This document shows positions 20,744 to 32,101 of a DNA stretch of 35,675 nt, piece by piece. The DNA is from Gnetum montanum. Lineage: Eukaryota; Streptophyta; Gnetopsida; Gnetales; Gnetaceae. The DNA lies in contig MNCI01025002.1 of assembly GCA_015680685.1 (NCBI GenBank), forward strand, positions 27,045 through 62,719, read 5' to 3'. The translations under genes and the position numbers were made by a program. The notes beneath the pieces are model-generated. The model was not told where the DNA came from, ran no database searches, and was given only the letters and a program-made list of their open reading frames with translations. Each line of letters opens with the position of its first letter. The stretch's first letter is position 1.

Positions 20744-21674
20744 TGATGAGCAACAAGGTACCCCTATGCCCAACCATATGAATCACAAGTGTTCACTCAT
20801 GATCTGGTCAAATTCTGTGGATGAGACTAGTTGTGGCATCTAGATCGCTATGCCTTGATCGTAGTTCGATTTCTTCCCACTTGGACTAGTGGTTGCTTTG
20901 TCACCTATGGTTTAGTCCAGAGTGAGGCATATGATTTTTATTATTTTATATTTTATAATTTTGATCACCTACAACAAGAATGAAAGGTAGAGTAATTTAA
21001 AATCAAATTCATCTACTACCTAGCTAGCCTAACACAAGTAACCGCCCCACTTTCCTGGACACATCTTGAACACATATAATGCTGCTGGGCTACTAGATGT
21101 TAAGCGTTGTTGGGCTACCATACATTGAGTATTGCTAGGCTACCAAGTACTATATGTATGCTTGAAGTGGTTGTGCTTGTGTTCATTAACAACTGAAAAT
21201 TAATTGCTTAATTAAAATGCATTAAAGTAAAGTGTATTAAAAGAAACATTAATCTATTCTCAGTGCTGCAAGAATTGTCAAAAGAGTTCATTTTTATTCC
21301 CATCACACTGTTGTGCTTAGGTACATCAGTGTTCAAACAAAGAATCATACACACTTAGACTCCTTCTGCAGGCACTCAAAAAATATTCTAACTTTGGAGA
21401 GAATAAGCTGCTAGAGCTTCGCTACTTTGATTGAAAACTAAAAATTTACTAATAAAAAAAAACTATCCAAAAACTAAAGCCCAAGCCCTATATTTATAGC
21501 CTAAAGTATATACCAATGTTGCATACACGACATCACATCTAGATCGTAATTTCTTGTACATGACATCGCAGCCTTGATGTCATAGTAGAGAACAAACAAT
21601 GATAACATGGCTCCAATGTCAAGGCTTCAACATCAAGGCTCTGACATCAAGGGTAAGAAAATCATGATTCATCA
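20744..21674 (-). repeat. E2 5' LTR
   Basis: 931 bp, TGATGAG...TTCATCA. Longer than the 3' LTR partly because the 25-bp box has three units here (from 21084, 21109 and 21134) instead of two. Confidence 0.92.
21491..21499 (-). promoter_or_regulatory. TATA box candidate driving E2
   Basis: CTATAAATA on the minus strand, about 180 bp from the LTR 5' end. The U3 to its right has repeated GACATC/GATGTC motifs (around 21530, 21565, 21575, 21617, 21643). Confidence 0.55.
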
Positions 21675-21679
21675 AACTT
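21675..21679. other. target-site duplication of E2, right copy (AACTT)
   Basis: AACTT directly after the right LTR end; it matches 15091-15095. Confidence 0.85.
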
Positions 21680-23383
21680 CATGCACTTCCTTCATAGATA
21701 AGTTTCTATTTTCTTGGGCTAATTGTCTAATGTTTGAGTTGACATAAGCAAATTGTTTTGTTAGATAATGAATGTTTTTTTCAAGAATGCACTTTCCTTT
21801 CTTAACATTGATCAACCTTAGATTTTTAGTAGCAATTTTCTAGTGTAATAATGGATTTTTCATGGGCATAAGTTTATGCATCATTAACTACTACACTGCA
21901 TGTTGCTCTTTATTTTCCCATCTTTAGTTGCTTCTGTCTAGCCATCATATGATTCATATGGTCAATCCAAAATTGCTACCATTATTTCAATGCTACATAT
22001 TATGCAGGATCTTGTTTCTCTATGTGAAGTTGAGTTAACTATTCCTATAATCTTTGCACTTCTACCTCTGCATGTTGCATTCTAGTCTCTACAATGACTA
22101 GTTTTCCCTTGGTTGAGATTAATTCATACTAGAGTGTTATGATATCACAAGGAATATCAATGAAATTCTACATGACTTATCCTATCTACAAAAACTTTTC
22201 CAATGTATCTTCGTGTTTTGTTAGAGACATCAACTCCTTTCCTTTTCCTTTATCTTCTCATAATGCTCCTGCTAGAGTTCAAACATCTTTAGTTTTAAAA
22301 ATATCACATGATGACACAATAAAAAAATTGAAAGATTCCTTGATCAGTAATCATTTGTACTACTCCATGGACATTCTTATGTTACATCACCACTACTATG
22401 ACTTCTTCAGCTAATTCCAGTGTTACCTAGAAGGATGGAACATTCCCTAAGATTCATTATACCTAGTCATCTTCATTTATCTACAAGAAAACTTGACCAC
22501 TAACTAAAATTGTAAATATTATAGGTCAATTTGGACCATCTCTTAATCTATACATACATGATACCTCTCTACTTCCCCAGCTTAATTTTTCTATGATTTT
22601 TTGTAAATAGCTCATGGATGGTCTACAATCTTGTTATGCTAGTAGAGAAGTTAATCTTTTTCTTTCTACAACTAGTGTTGATCAATTGGATTCTTCTTGT
22701 TCTATCCCTATGACTAAAATGTTCACCATTGGTGTTAATCTTGTTACTAACTTATTGCATACTAGTTTCTCCACTTAATCTTTCTTTGAAAGTCCTAAAT
22801 TGGAGATCTTGACATATGAGGCATTTTGAACCTTTCTTAGGGTATCACTGGTATATATCCCAAAATGTCTACCTATCTACATAAATTTCCAATTAGGCAA
22901 GAAAATGGAAGTATGGGCTTCCCTATTTTCTTATTTTCAAATCTTTTCTAGATCTCCAAAAATAAGAGATAAGTCATATTTACTTGGAACTTTTCCTTCA
23001 AAATATCACTTCCTCTAAAAATATATGTTGAAATTTTGTTCAACCTCTTAGTAGGAAAAATATGATATGTCCCAATTTTAAAATAGATCTTCTCATTACT
23101 AGAAAGTCCATTATACTCCTTTTTAGTTGTCCCATAAGTTCTTTAAAACTAAAGGTTTCCTGCATTTGTGTCAAACCTTGTGGAAATCTAGGTAATTTAG
23201 CTCTAATATTTGACAAATTAAAAGTCCTAGAAATGGCATCAACTAAGGTAATTTCACATCTTCAATCTTTATTATTACGTCATCTTACCTATTATGCCAA
23301 GATTGATACATCTACCCCAGGTACCATTCACTATTGCTAGAGATCGTGGGCCCAAAGTGCAACTCTTGCAATTGTTCATCCAT
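21680..23383 (-). pseudogene. E5 ORF, N-terminal and middle part (right of the E2 insertion)
   Basis: Minus strand. Near the insertion it reads IRQLAQENRNLSMKEVHEV, matching LRRLATENRSLSMEEIHAL of E4, and with the 14893-15095 part it restores one coiled-coil protein. Near 22380-22440 VTLELAEEVIVVVM matches the helical middle of E4. At about 22880-23010 LSLIFGDLEKI followed by GIYTSDT aligns with the transposon-protein-like segment of E4. At 23062-23250 a frame reads FNLSNIRAKLPRFPQGL. A possible first ATG is at 23383 (MDEQLQELHFGPT). Many stops and frame changes; non-functional. Confidence 0.5.
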
Positions 23384-25869
23384 CTCCGTAGGTGAAAACT
23401 CCATGAATGGAAAAGAACTGAGTTATAAAATGACTATAGACATGATGATTTATCATTGATGACTAGGAGACATTCATGTATGAGTGTTAGGCATTGTTCA
23501 AGTTATGAAACAGGTGGCAGTACGATAACTTCTACTTATGCAAACTATCTTGTAGTTGGTATGGGCTACTAGATAGAATATGATTAAGCTTCTTGCTCCT
23601 AAACAAGAGTTTGATCTCTACCTTTTCCTTTGTTCCTTTCTCTCTATCTTTTTCCTAGGCTATGATGGTCCACTAGCTTCAGGGACTTTCTATGAAGGCA
23701 TTTGCAATCATAAGGAATTCCAAGCTTATCCAAAAATTTTCTAATCATTCACAACATTTCATTAGGTTTTAGGTCTCAATCAAAATTTTGAAACATAATT
23801 AATTTTATTTTTAAATTTGGATTGTAGTGTTATAAATTCATCAATTTAGAAAAAGTACCAACTTTGAAAAAATCCTCATTTTAATGCTTTTCCAAAATTC
23901 AAAAATCTGTTTGCAAGATTCATAACCTGTCACTTATTACTAATTTATCATTGTAAGATTACAAAATGTTTCATAGGATATGGATTTAAAAAATTTATTA
24001 TAAAATGTAGTAATATCCTTGTCCTTCTTTTAATTGGTAATCTAGGTGTTAGTAGAAATTCATGAAACATTTCCCATCTCCCCCCACATCTTCCTCCATG
24101 ACAAATATGCTCACTCTAGGAGCTAAAGAAATAAAAAATAATGGAAATCAAGTGTCCAGTGAGAATGATAGAAAGCTCAAAAAGTTCTCTCATAGAAAAA
24201 TGACATGAAATCTTCTTGGGTTATGAGCTAGAAATGAAAAATTATCTAATGATGGATGCCTATACATGGAAATTTATATGGATGATATTATATATACAAT
24301 ATCATAGATGTGATATTGTAAGTGATGCAATATCATATCTACAATATCACCCTTAAATATTTCAAAAAAATTTATCTATTTCAATGAAAAAATAAACAAA
24401 TTAAATCACCTAAAGGTGTGAAGGTTATCTAATTATAAATGATGCTTAGAATGTATTAAATTTTCATACAAATAGTGATAGGTAAGAAGTTTGGGCAAGG
24501 TAAAGTATTGATGACCAAGAAGTAATAATGTGAAAAATTGCTAAGTATATGAATATATACAAATGTATAGGAAAGTGATGATTATTATTAAAGTATTTAG
24601 GTGTACAAGATGAGGTGGAATTAGACATCAAGTATGAAACACAAGAGTTACACAAGTAAGTCCTTCCAAATTAGGTTCCTGCACTTAATACCCTTGTATA
24701 TCGACTCCTACAAATGTCTATAAGTACTTAAGGAATTGACTAAGTCATAATTATCTTCCATACACATTTATTAGAATCACCTCAATAAGATAATAAAACT
24801 ATGTTATATAAAGTTATTAAGTTGTAATTATATATACCAATGAGATGGAATAGTAAAAGAATGGATTAAAGAAAATCGGATATGAGGTGTCTTACCATAG
24901 TTTGAATGAATCCTTTATATTAAACATGATTAAAAGTGACCAATATACCTTTCCATCTAAGTTTCAAACCAAGTCCATACCTTATACTAATGACATCACA
25001 CTATCTCCTCCTAGACTATTGACCACAAGACCAAGTACAATCAAATAATAATATCATTGCTTACCATGAAGCGTGCAAGAAGTAAAAAGTTCATTTAATT
25101 AATTACAACATTTTACATTTTTGGACATCTTGGAAATTAGTTAGATGGATGCCTTCAAGCATGGGTAACATGTCTTTCTAGCCTCATAGCTAATGTTGAC
25201 CCCACCAGAGAAGTACCTTCACAAAAGGATAACATGTTTTTCTAGTCACATAATATGACTATTCTAAGAGACCATTAGATTCTTGGAAGTATCCTACCTT
25301 CAAGCATGGGTAACATGTCTTCTTAGTGGCACTCCAAGAATTTGTATTAAGGAATTAATTTAATTATTGTGTTAACCTTACCAAAGGACTACCTTCAAGC
25401 ATGGGTAACATGCCTTTCTTGTAACATGATAAGAAAACACTTAATCAAGAAAATTTTTTCATTATTTATATTTTTCTCAAAACATTTGGGTAATGATATG
25501 ACCATCTAGAGGATTAGAACTCATGAAAAAAGTCTAAAGAATCAATAAATCCCCTTGATATCATACTATTTTTCTAACCTCTTGGTTCTTTCCCTTTCCT
25601 TCAAGGCATAAAGATCATGAGTTAATTTTAGGTTTGAGTGATGAGAATACCATTATGCCCATGGTAAGAACCTCTTATTACTAGAAATGATAAAATTTAA
25701 TGACATGGTCTAATTGGATATATAATTAGTCCTTTAATAATTCAATAACATAGGGTTAAATTCTATTCGTATAGATAATATCTTGCTTATTTCTTATACT
25801 TTATTGAACAATCAACAAAACATCCAATTCAATGAATAGAAAAATTTATAAATAATGAACAATATGTAA
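23384..25869. other. region without a recognised gene, probably 5' part of E5 or older repeats
   Basis: About 2.5 kb of AT-rich sequence. No frame resembles gag, protease or RT. At 24281-24350 there are nested GATATT/AATATC palindromes next to ATTTATAT, reminiscent of the U3 end of the family LTRs, but I could not extend this to a whole LTR. At 25150-25421 there are four copies of a 32-bp repeat. No 5' LTR, PBS or gag of E5 could be recognised. Confidence 0.35.
25150..25421. repeat. four interspersed copies of a 32-bp repeat
   Basis: TACCTTCAAGCATGGGTAAC followed by ATGTCTTTCTAG occurs at 25150-25181, 25214-25246 (diverged), 25295-25326 and 25390-25421. Start-to-start distances are 64, 81 and 95 bp, and the intervening sequences are unrelated. 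Confidence 0.75.
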
Positions 25870-26673
25870 TGATGAGTGGCGAGGTACCCCTACACTCAAC
25901 CATACAAATACGGGTGTCTCACGAGCGATCTGGTCGAACTCCAAGGACTAAGTGCTTACGCGCCCTAATGGAACACTTAAGGTTAATCAATCGTTGTCCT
26001 CCCAAACTTACTTGTATTGTCACAATTGTATGGTTAAGTAAGCTTGAGGTATGCGATTTTTATAACTTTTATCTTTTTAACACCTATGCTAGTAGGGAAG
26101 GGTTAAGAGACTAAGTGACTAACTATTCGCTAACTAAGTTCTAATCTTCCTAGCACCAGTATCCGTTCCCACTTGTCGTACACACCTTGAACCAGTGCAA
26201 CACTGCTAAGATTACCAAACACTATTTGTTACTGGGTTACCAAGCCTTGCACACGTGCTCGAAGCAATCGTATTGAATGCACTTAACTAGGAGAGTTGAG
26301 GGTTGAGAGAGATTTAATTAACTAGGAAAGTAGTTAAACATTTAACGGTAATTAAATCCTATTTAGCCTAGTCCATGCACTGCAAGGTTTATCAAAAATT
26401 TCATCTTTATTGCTATACAAAAATGTGTGCTCAGGTACAATTTGCTTGAATAAAGATCCGTTCACTTTAAGACTCCTATTGAGGGCACATGGAAATTATT
26501 CTATCTCTAGAATGGTAAAATTGCCAGAGTTTCATTAAGGGTCTAGATCTAGATGGGGAAACAAGGGAAATCCACCTCTTATTTATAGAACTAGCGACGG
26601 GCTGCGATATCGTGTATGCGATATCACAAGGGCCAACACGATATTATGGCTGATGTGATATCACAGCTCATCA
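25870..26673 (-). repeat. E3 3' LTR
   Basis: 804 bp, TGATGAG...CTCATCA, collinear with 32102-32864. The left flank is AATATGTAA. Confidence 0.92.
26580..26588 (-). promoter_or_regulatory. TATA box candidate in the E3 3' LTR
   Basis: CTATAAATA on the minus strand. On its U3 side stand three GATATC or near-GATATC palindromes (GCGATATCGTG, GCGATATCAC, GTGATATCAC). Confidence 0.55.
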
Positions 26674-26685
26674 TACCCCCATGAC
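26674..26685 (-). other. polypurine tract of E3
   Basis: GTCATGGGGGTA on the minus strand adjoining the 3' LTR. Confidence 0.75.
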
Positions 26686-28872
26686 TGAATGAAAACTCGT
26701 CCTCAAGTTCCTTACAAAATATTGGGAAGGTATGGGATTATTGACTTGAATGACACTAATGGTAGATGGGGTGACATGTGAACGGATCATCATTACAAAA
26801 CATGACAAATTTAGTGTTCATGAAAACAAGACTGAACATTATACATATTTGACATCCAGCCTTATTTGGTAGCTAAGAGAGAAGAGAGAAGAGAGAGAAA
26901 AGAAGAAGTCTGCTACTGCCAACGCTAAGATTGCGCCTTTCGTTGTCCATCCATAAGCATGCCATCAATCTTGTTCCTTGTATAACTACTTCAGAACTAG
27001 TCCATTCCAAGTGTTTCCTCCAGATCCAATCCGTTCTTGTATGATTGCCATCTGCACACATAGCACAGTATTATATTAGCAAGGGTAAATGAATCACAAT
27101 GTAGTTAATACCTTGCCTCAGTGTAAGGTCCATTGGCTGAGTTGTGATATGGCTAATACGGATTTGAAGATATAATACTGGTAACTACTCGAGGTGTAGG
27201 GGTTAAGAAAAAATTGAAAAAATTGGACCAAGACCCCCATGACTGAGAGCGAACCTCCAGTAGCAAGAGAATAGAAAAAGATAAGGAATAAGAAAGATGG
27301 AGAAAAAGGAACAATGGCAACACCGATTAAAATGGATGTCAGAGATGGAGATGAACAAAATAAATGTTGATTGCAAAAAATGTTTAGGGAAAAGAAATTA
27401 ACAATGTTTAGGGAAAAGAAATTAACGGATGCACCAAATAGGAATGCCAATGGATCCTCCCCAAAGTAGGCTCATGCCCTTAATTCCCTAACATTCCCAC
27501 ATTCAAAGAGTCTGTATGCTCTGGAAATGTCATTTGGAAGCAAGAGTTAAAGTCTTAACCACAAGAGTTTACCAAAAAGAAAACAATGCATCAACCAAAG
27601 TATATACTATTAATACAACCGGCAATGAGGTGAACAATGGAGAGAAAGATGGAGGGAAGAGAATGGAATGGAATTCCAAGAACAAGGTTGTGTAAAGTCC
27701 CTTGTGTATTTCATGGTTAATGTGACTCGAGAGATCTCATTCCAAATCCAACCTCAAACAAACCACATCCAGTGACTTTGCATTAATACATTTGGCCAAT
27801 CCATCCTCCTGAAGTAACAAGAATGCTTCCACCAAAGAGTCACCACCATTCCGATGAAACAAAAAAGGAGAAGGTAGGAAGCGAGAAGGGCCTTAGTTAG
27901 AGGGAACATGTTTATCTAGTTCCATAACCAATGCTTGTAGCCTAGGTGATTATTTCATCTAAGGGATGTGCTTTGAATTCTCACTTTTCACTTTCCACTT
28001 GTTGTGGTTGTTTTTTTTTTTGTCTTTTTACGTGAGAACCACACCATGCAAAGACTTTTTATTTTTATTGGCTCAGCTTCCTAATAATGGAGCAACATCG
28101 GAATGGTAAGGAAAATCCAAGAAGAAAATATTCAAGCACCCAAGAGAATGGCCAACACAAATGCATCAAATCCCCTTGAAGTCACACCCTTTTCAATCCT
28201 TGAGTCCTTCCTTAGTTTAAGAAATTCCCAATCATTGATTCATTGATAGTTCTTATTATTTTGAGAAAGGGACTGTACAGTTCCAAGCTAAGAGAGACAA
28301 TAGAAATTCATGGATGTATGGATGACATGGACTCATTGCCTATTATATCAAAAGAACCATACCTTAGTATCAACATCATAACTTAAAGGTAAAAACCAAA
28401 CATTAGCAATCAATGGAATACAATTCATACCACCATCAAGAGCACTTATTAGGTGATGAATCAAACAAAATAAACAAACACACAAAGAAATGAAAGAGTA
28501 TAAACGATGTTGCAAAACAAACAACAAGAAAAGTTAAGAAATTTGTAAAACAAAAATGTGTAAAAGAAAGACTTAAAAAGAAACTAAGGGCTTCAAATGA
28601 TCAACATAGGTGGCCATCTCCCACATGACTGAATTGAAAGGGAGAGATCTGAAATAGTGAGCACTTGTTTAAATTTTTTAGAAGTGTCCAACTTCTCCCA
28701 ATTGATGTTTTCAGGTTAAGGGTTGGAAGTTGGCGACGCTCTTACTCTAGTGTATCTACACTTTTAGCGTGAGTGCAAGTTGTTCCCCCAGTTAGTTCCA
28801 TGCATATTTGTAAGTTTCTCTCTTGATTAGCTATGTGTTTTCTTGTTGTGTGTTTGCTACATACAAGCACTT
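26686..28872 (-). other. E3 long 3' non-coding region
   Basis: About 2.2 kb between the protease stop and the PPT, similar in blocks to 15969-17900 of E2. It includes a 24-bp tandem duplication (TGTTTAGGGAAAAGAAATTA at 27381 and 27405). A 110-codon minus frame at 27118-27450 is hydrophobic, but the matching E2 region has no such frame. No RT or integrase motif was found on either strand. Confidence 0.6.
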
Positions 28873-29421
28873 TTATATGTTAACTTCCTGGGCACATCGG
28901 TTGCATGCAGGAAATGCTAAACATTCCTGTATGCCATCACCCTTTGTATTCCTGAATGTGATGCATGGAACTTTCTTCTTCTTGATCTTCCAAAAAGTGT
29001 TTTCCTTAGATATTTCCAAGGAAAGATCATGAATTTCTAGGCATGAATTTATGGTACTTAGCCATGCCCTTCCCATTATTATTGGGAAGTCCCCTTTGTC
29101 ACTGTTTACTTGTATCACTAGGAAATCAACTGGGTATGACCACCCACACATAGTGGTAATGACATCCACCACCAGTCCCAAGGGAACAATGATGGACTTG
29201 TCAGCTAGCTCTAAGGGAATATTGCTCTTCTTTAGTGGAGGTAGGTTCCAGGCTTTATACATCTCTTTTGATATTAAGTTGACTCCAGAACCTGAGTCTA
29301 GAAGAGCTTTACATGGTTCATTCCCAACGACTTGGAGATAGATCAAAGGACTTCCAAGATTAGAGAATTTCCTAGGAAGGTGGCCTATCTTGATCCAGTC
29401 AATAACAGTATGTGTTAACAT
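28873..29421 (-). CDS. E3 retropepsin-like aspartic protease domain
   Basis: 182 open codons in the same frame as gag, 6 codons after its last stop. The catalytic loop LLDSGSGVNLIS is at residues 40-51. Then come PLELADKSI, a hydrophobic VDFLVIQV strand, and FPIIMGRAWLSTINSCLEI, a flap-to-C-terminal pattern typical of Ty3/gypsy and caulimovirid-type proteases. The enzyme would cleave the gag precursor. The ATG at 29421 is only the first Met after a stop; the original protein was a gag-protease fusion. The ORF ends at TAA 28873-28875, and nothing like RT follows, so the element ends its coding capacity here. Confidence 0.85.
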   Translation of the reverse strand: MLTHTVIDWIKIGHLPRKFSNLGSPLIYLQVVGNEPCKALLDSGSGVNLISKEMYKAWNLPPLKKSNIPLELADKSIIVPLGLVVDVITTMCGWSYPVDFLVIQVNSDKGDFPIIMGRAWLSTINSCLEIHDLSLEISKENTFWKIKKKKVPCITFRNTKGDGIQECLAFPACNRCAQEVNI

Positions 29422-31956
29422 AACCGTGTGCGTTGAGCTCTATTTTTGGTTTGAAGGGAGCTTCGAAGCCTTATTTGATGGAGAAGCATTCAGAGGCTCA
29501 ACTGCTTGTGGTTGTGAGAGCTTGTTTGGACTGTTGGTTCTAAAAAAAGGTCTTCTCTTTGTATGATTGCCAGAACCAGCGGGTTGAAGGTTTACAGCTC
29601 TTGTAGCATTGTGTTGTTGCAATTGAGTGGGGAGTTCCCCTTGTGTTGCTGGAGCGGGTGGTAATGGAGCTATCGGTGTGAGAGTTGCGAATGGATTCAA
29701 AGGATGGTATGTATGTGATGTGTCTCTCCTAGGAGAAGGAGTCCTATAATACTCTTGAGCTTGGTAGTGATGTCATGGTGTCACATAACCAATAGAGTCA
29801 GGTGGAGAGATTGGCTACTGCACGTAGTAGCCGTATGGATCCGGTTGCCGGTAAGGGTATTGTTGCCTTGGCGATGGCATCCCCCATGACTGTGGGAATT
29901 GCCACCACTGGTGTTGCTTAATAGGTTGTGGTGGAGTTCCACTTGGATAATACGTTAAGGGTTGGTGGAACTACCTTGGGTTACCTTAGGAATAAGGTAA
30001 CCTTTGGGGTGCTTGCTGTTTGTTAAGTCTTGGGTTGAGTGCATACATCCCAAACTCTTGCAGATGTGAGATTATTAGGAACCATCCCTTAGGATGGTCA
30101 TACTAACATATCTCACATCCACCATCATTTTCTATATCAAAATCCACAACCCCTTTAGTGATGGCCATTTTACCCTTACCTTTGTTACGTGCATGGTCTA
30201 AATCCCTCTTCTTCTTTTTATCATAGTCACTACTTTGCTCCTTAGACTCCTCTATGATTTTGAGAACGGTTTCAAATCTACTATCTAAGGAGTTCCACAT
30301 TTACTCTACCTTAGCCAACACTTCTGTTGTTAATTTTTGAAGTGGCAAGGTTTTTCTATTTACCATCTTCTCGAGTGGTGACTCTTCCTCCTCCTCATAG
30401 AATCTCACTCCCCTCTTTTGCAGGGAAGGATCGCATTTGTACTCTTCCGTACTTTCTCTCTTACATAGATCTCCTTCTTCCTTAGCTACTTGCTCCAACA
30501 ATCTATGAATCTGATGAGACCTAAGCTCTGACAATCTCCCTTGGGCATATGTTCCAAGGGTTCTCCTGGTTTTGTGCCTAAGTCCATCTATGAGATGGTG
30601 TAGTTGATCCCGTTGTGCATAACCATGGCCTAGGAAACGATGTAACAGTGCATAATAATAGCCCATGGTAGCATCCAAGGATTCATGATTTCCCTGCTTC
30701 CATCCTTGGATTTTTTTTCATAGGTTGGACACCCAAGAGTACATTTGATATTTATCATTAAACAGTTCTAGCATCGTACTCCACCTCCTAATGGTTTCCG
30801 GTTCTAAGGACTGATACTAGCTTTCTGCTTCTTTTACTAGTGTCCTTGGGAACAACTTTAGTTTTTGCCACTCATTTTCAATGTTCTGCAAGGCACATGC
30901 ATCGTGAAATGCTTGTAAGGGGTTTTGAGGATTAGTGTTGTATCCCCCCTCAAATCATGGGATGTTATTCATATCTAACCTCTTGATCCTGCTATCTTTT
31001 TGGTGCCTTGTAGGAATTCTTATAGTCTCCGTGATGTCTAACATGCTTCGGGTTACAAGTAGGGATTCCTCATGGTCATTTCCTTCATGGCTTCTGTGAT
31101 GTCTACATGGTTCCCTACTTTCCCTTCTTCCATGCCGTGATTCTTTCGAGTGCCCTCATCCTCGCTCTCAACTCTCTCATCGAGGTTTTTGACTTTTCTT
31201 ACCCTCATCCTCACGGTTAGGCTCCTTATGACTACATCCTGATACTAAAGGAGAGGGTGAATGTGATGATGAAGAGGAAGAAGAAGGAGAACCATCGCCA
31301 TGATGATGTTTCCTACCTTCTCTTCTGTGGTCTCGACCCCAATCGTGATGATGATTAGAATGCTCACCCTTATCATGTGTTTGTGTTCCCTCGTTGAACA
31401 CTTAGTGTTCGTGGAGATCAGAACCAAGGTTGTGAATAGTGGAGTGTAGGTTCTGATACACCACCTCCTAACCATCGTTAGGAGGGGGAACATCATTTTG
31501 TGGAGAACCTATGAAAATAGGTTCACCACCCTTAATTTCTTTTAAGATGGATGAAGCATTATGGGGGCCTTTGCCCTTCAAAGATGTGTGGTAACTCTCT
31601 TGTCACAAGTCCTATTGACGTTGTGCTTCTATGGGATGGTAGTCCCTTGTGTTGTAATCACATGCAACATACTTAGCGTATAATTTTGACATGCCTATTC
31701 ATGCAAGGACATGAAGGAGCATGTTGGGGGCTACTCTGTCTAGAGGCAATACTATGTTACCCTCCAAGTCTCTCCAATGCAGTTGTTTGTCTTGATGGAA
31801 GAAAAAGGTAAAGTCAGGTATATATTCATCGTGATAAATATATACCACACTGAATTATTGAGGAACTGGTGGATTTTGGTTATGTGTGTTGTGCCGCTTA
31901 CTGTCTCTAGCATTGTTCCTAGGCAGTGAAGTGCTTTTGTTCAAAGAAGACGACAT
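29422..31956 (-). pseudogene. gag: E3 gag, one frame with many stops
   Basis: From ATG 31956 (MSSSLNKSTSLPRNNAR) one frame reaches the protease without a net frameshift; with the protease it is 3,084 nt. About nineteen stop codons interrupt it, many explicable as C-to-T or G-to-A changes (CGA to TGA, TGG to TAG, CAA to TAA). Order: an N-terminal region with DYNTRDYHPIEAQRQ; a His/Ser-rich stretch at 31177-31401; gag core (GGYNTNPQNPLQAFHDAC, EWQKLKLFPRTLVKEAES, RRWSTMLELFNDKYQ, IQGWKQGNHESL); an open 125-codon piece 30301-30678; an open 65-codon piece 30103-30300 ending in a knuckle start CEIC-x3-H with Phe in place of the last Cys; and a Pro/Gln-rich tail to 29440. Confidence 0.8.
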
Positions 31957-32082
31957 TTTAGCCTTGTTCAGTGTGTTGTTTACCATTATGTTATTTTTCT
32001 CTTGATTAACCCTAAGGGTTCATTCTAGCTCCCAATGATGTGAATGATTTCCTATGTTCTACATAGCGCACAAACAACTAAC
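31957..32082 (-). other. E3 leader between PBS and gag
   Basis: 126 bp from the PBS to the gag ATG. No frame or obvious structure stands out. Confidence 0.5.
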
Positions 32083-32100
32083 TCCCCAGCAACAATGCCA
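32083..32100 (-). other. primer-binding site of E3 (tRNA-Asp type)
   Basis: Minus strand TGGCATTGTTGCTGGGGA, two bases from the 5' LTR. It differs from TGGCGCCGTTGCCGGGGA at four sites, all transitions. Confidence 0.78.
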
Positions 32101-32101
32101 A

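Larger units (their letters stand above)
15096..21674 (-). mobile_element. E2: complete-ended, RT-less LTR retrotransposon (Athila-like signals)
   Basis: 6,579 bp with two LTRs, PBS, PPT and a target-site duplication, so both borders are secure. On the minus strand it holds gag remnants and a long 3' non-coding region; I find no protease, RT, RNase H or integrase. The LTRs differ by roughly a tenth by eye plus a 25-bp unit difference, so the insertion is old. The PBS resembles the tRNA-Asp type used by Athila elements, and gag has a C-x2-C-x3-H knuckle start. It is inserted into the ORF of E5. Confidence 0.9.

Noticed and set aside
25150-25421. CRISPR-like array
   Set aside because: Only four diverged repeats with spacers of unequal length, in plant repeat DNA, without any associated gene.
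27118-27450. 110-codon hydrophobic minus-strand frame in E3, possible env-like membrane protein
   Set aside because: It contains a 24-bp tandem duplication, starts within non-coding element sequence, and the homologous region of E2 has no such frame. Pyrimidine-rich strands give hydrophobic frames by chance.
28823-29341. Plus-strand frames opposite the E3 protease
   Set aside because: The minus strand has the DSG protease motif in an open frame; the plus frames are shadows.
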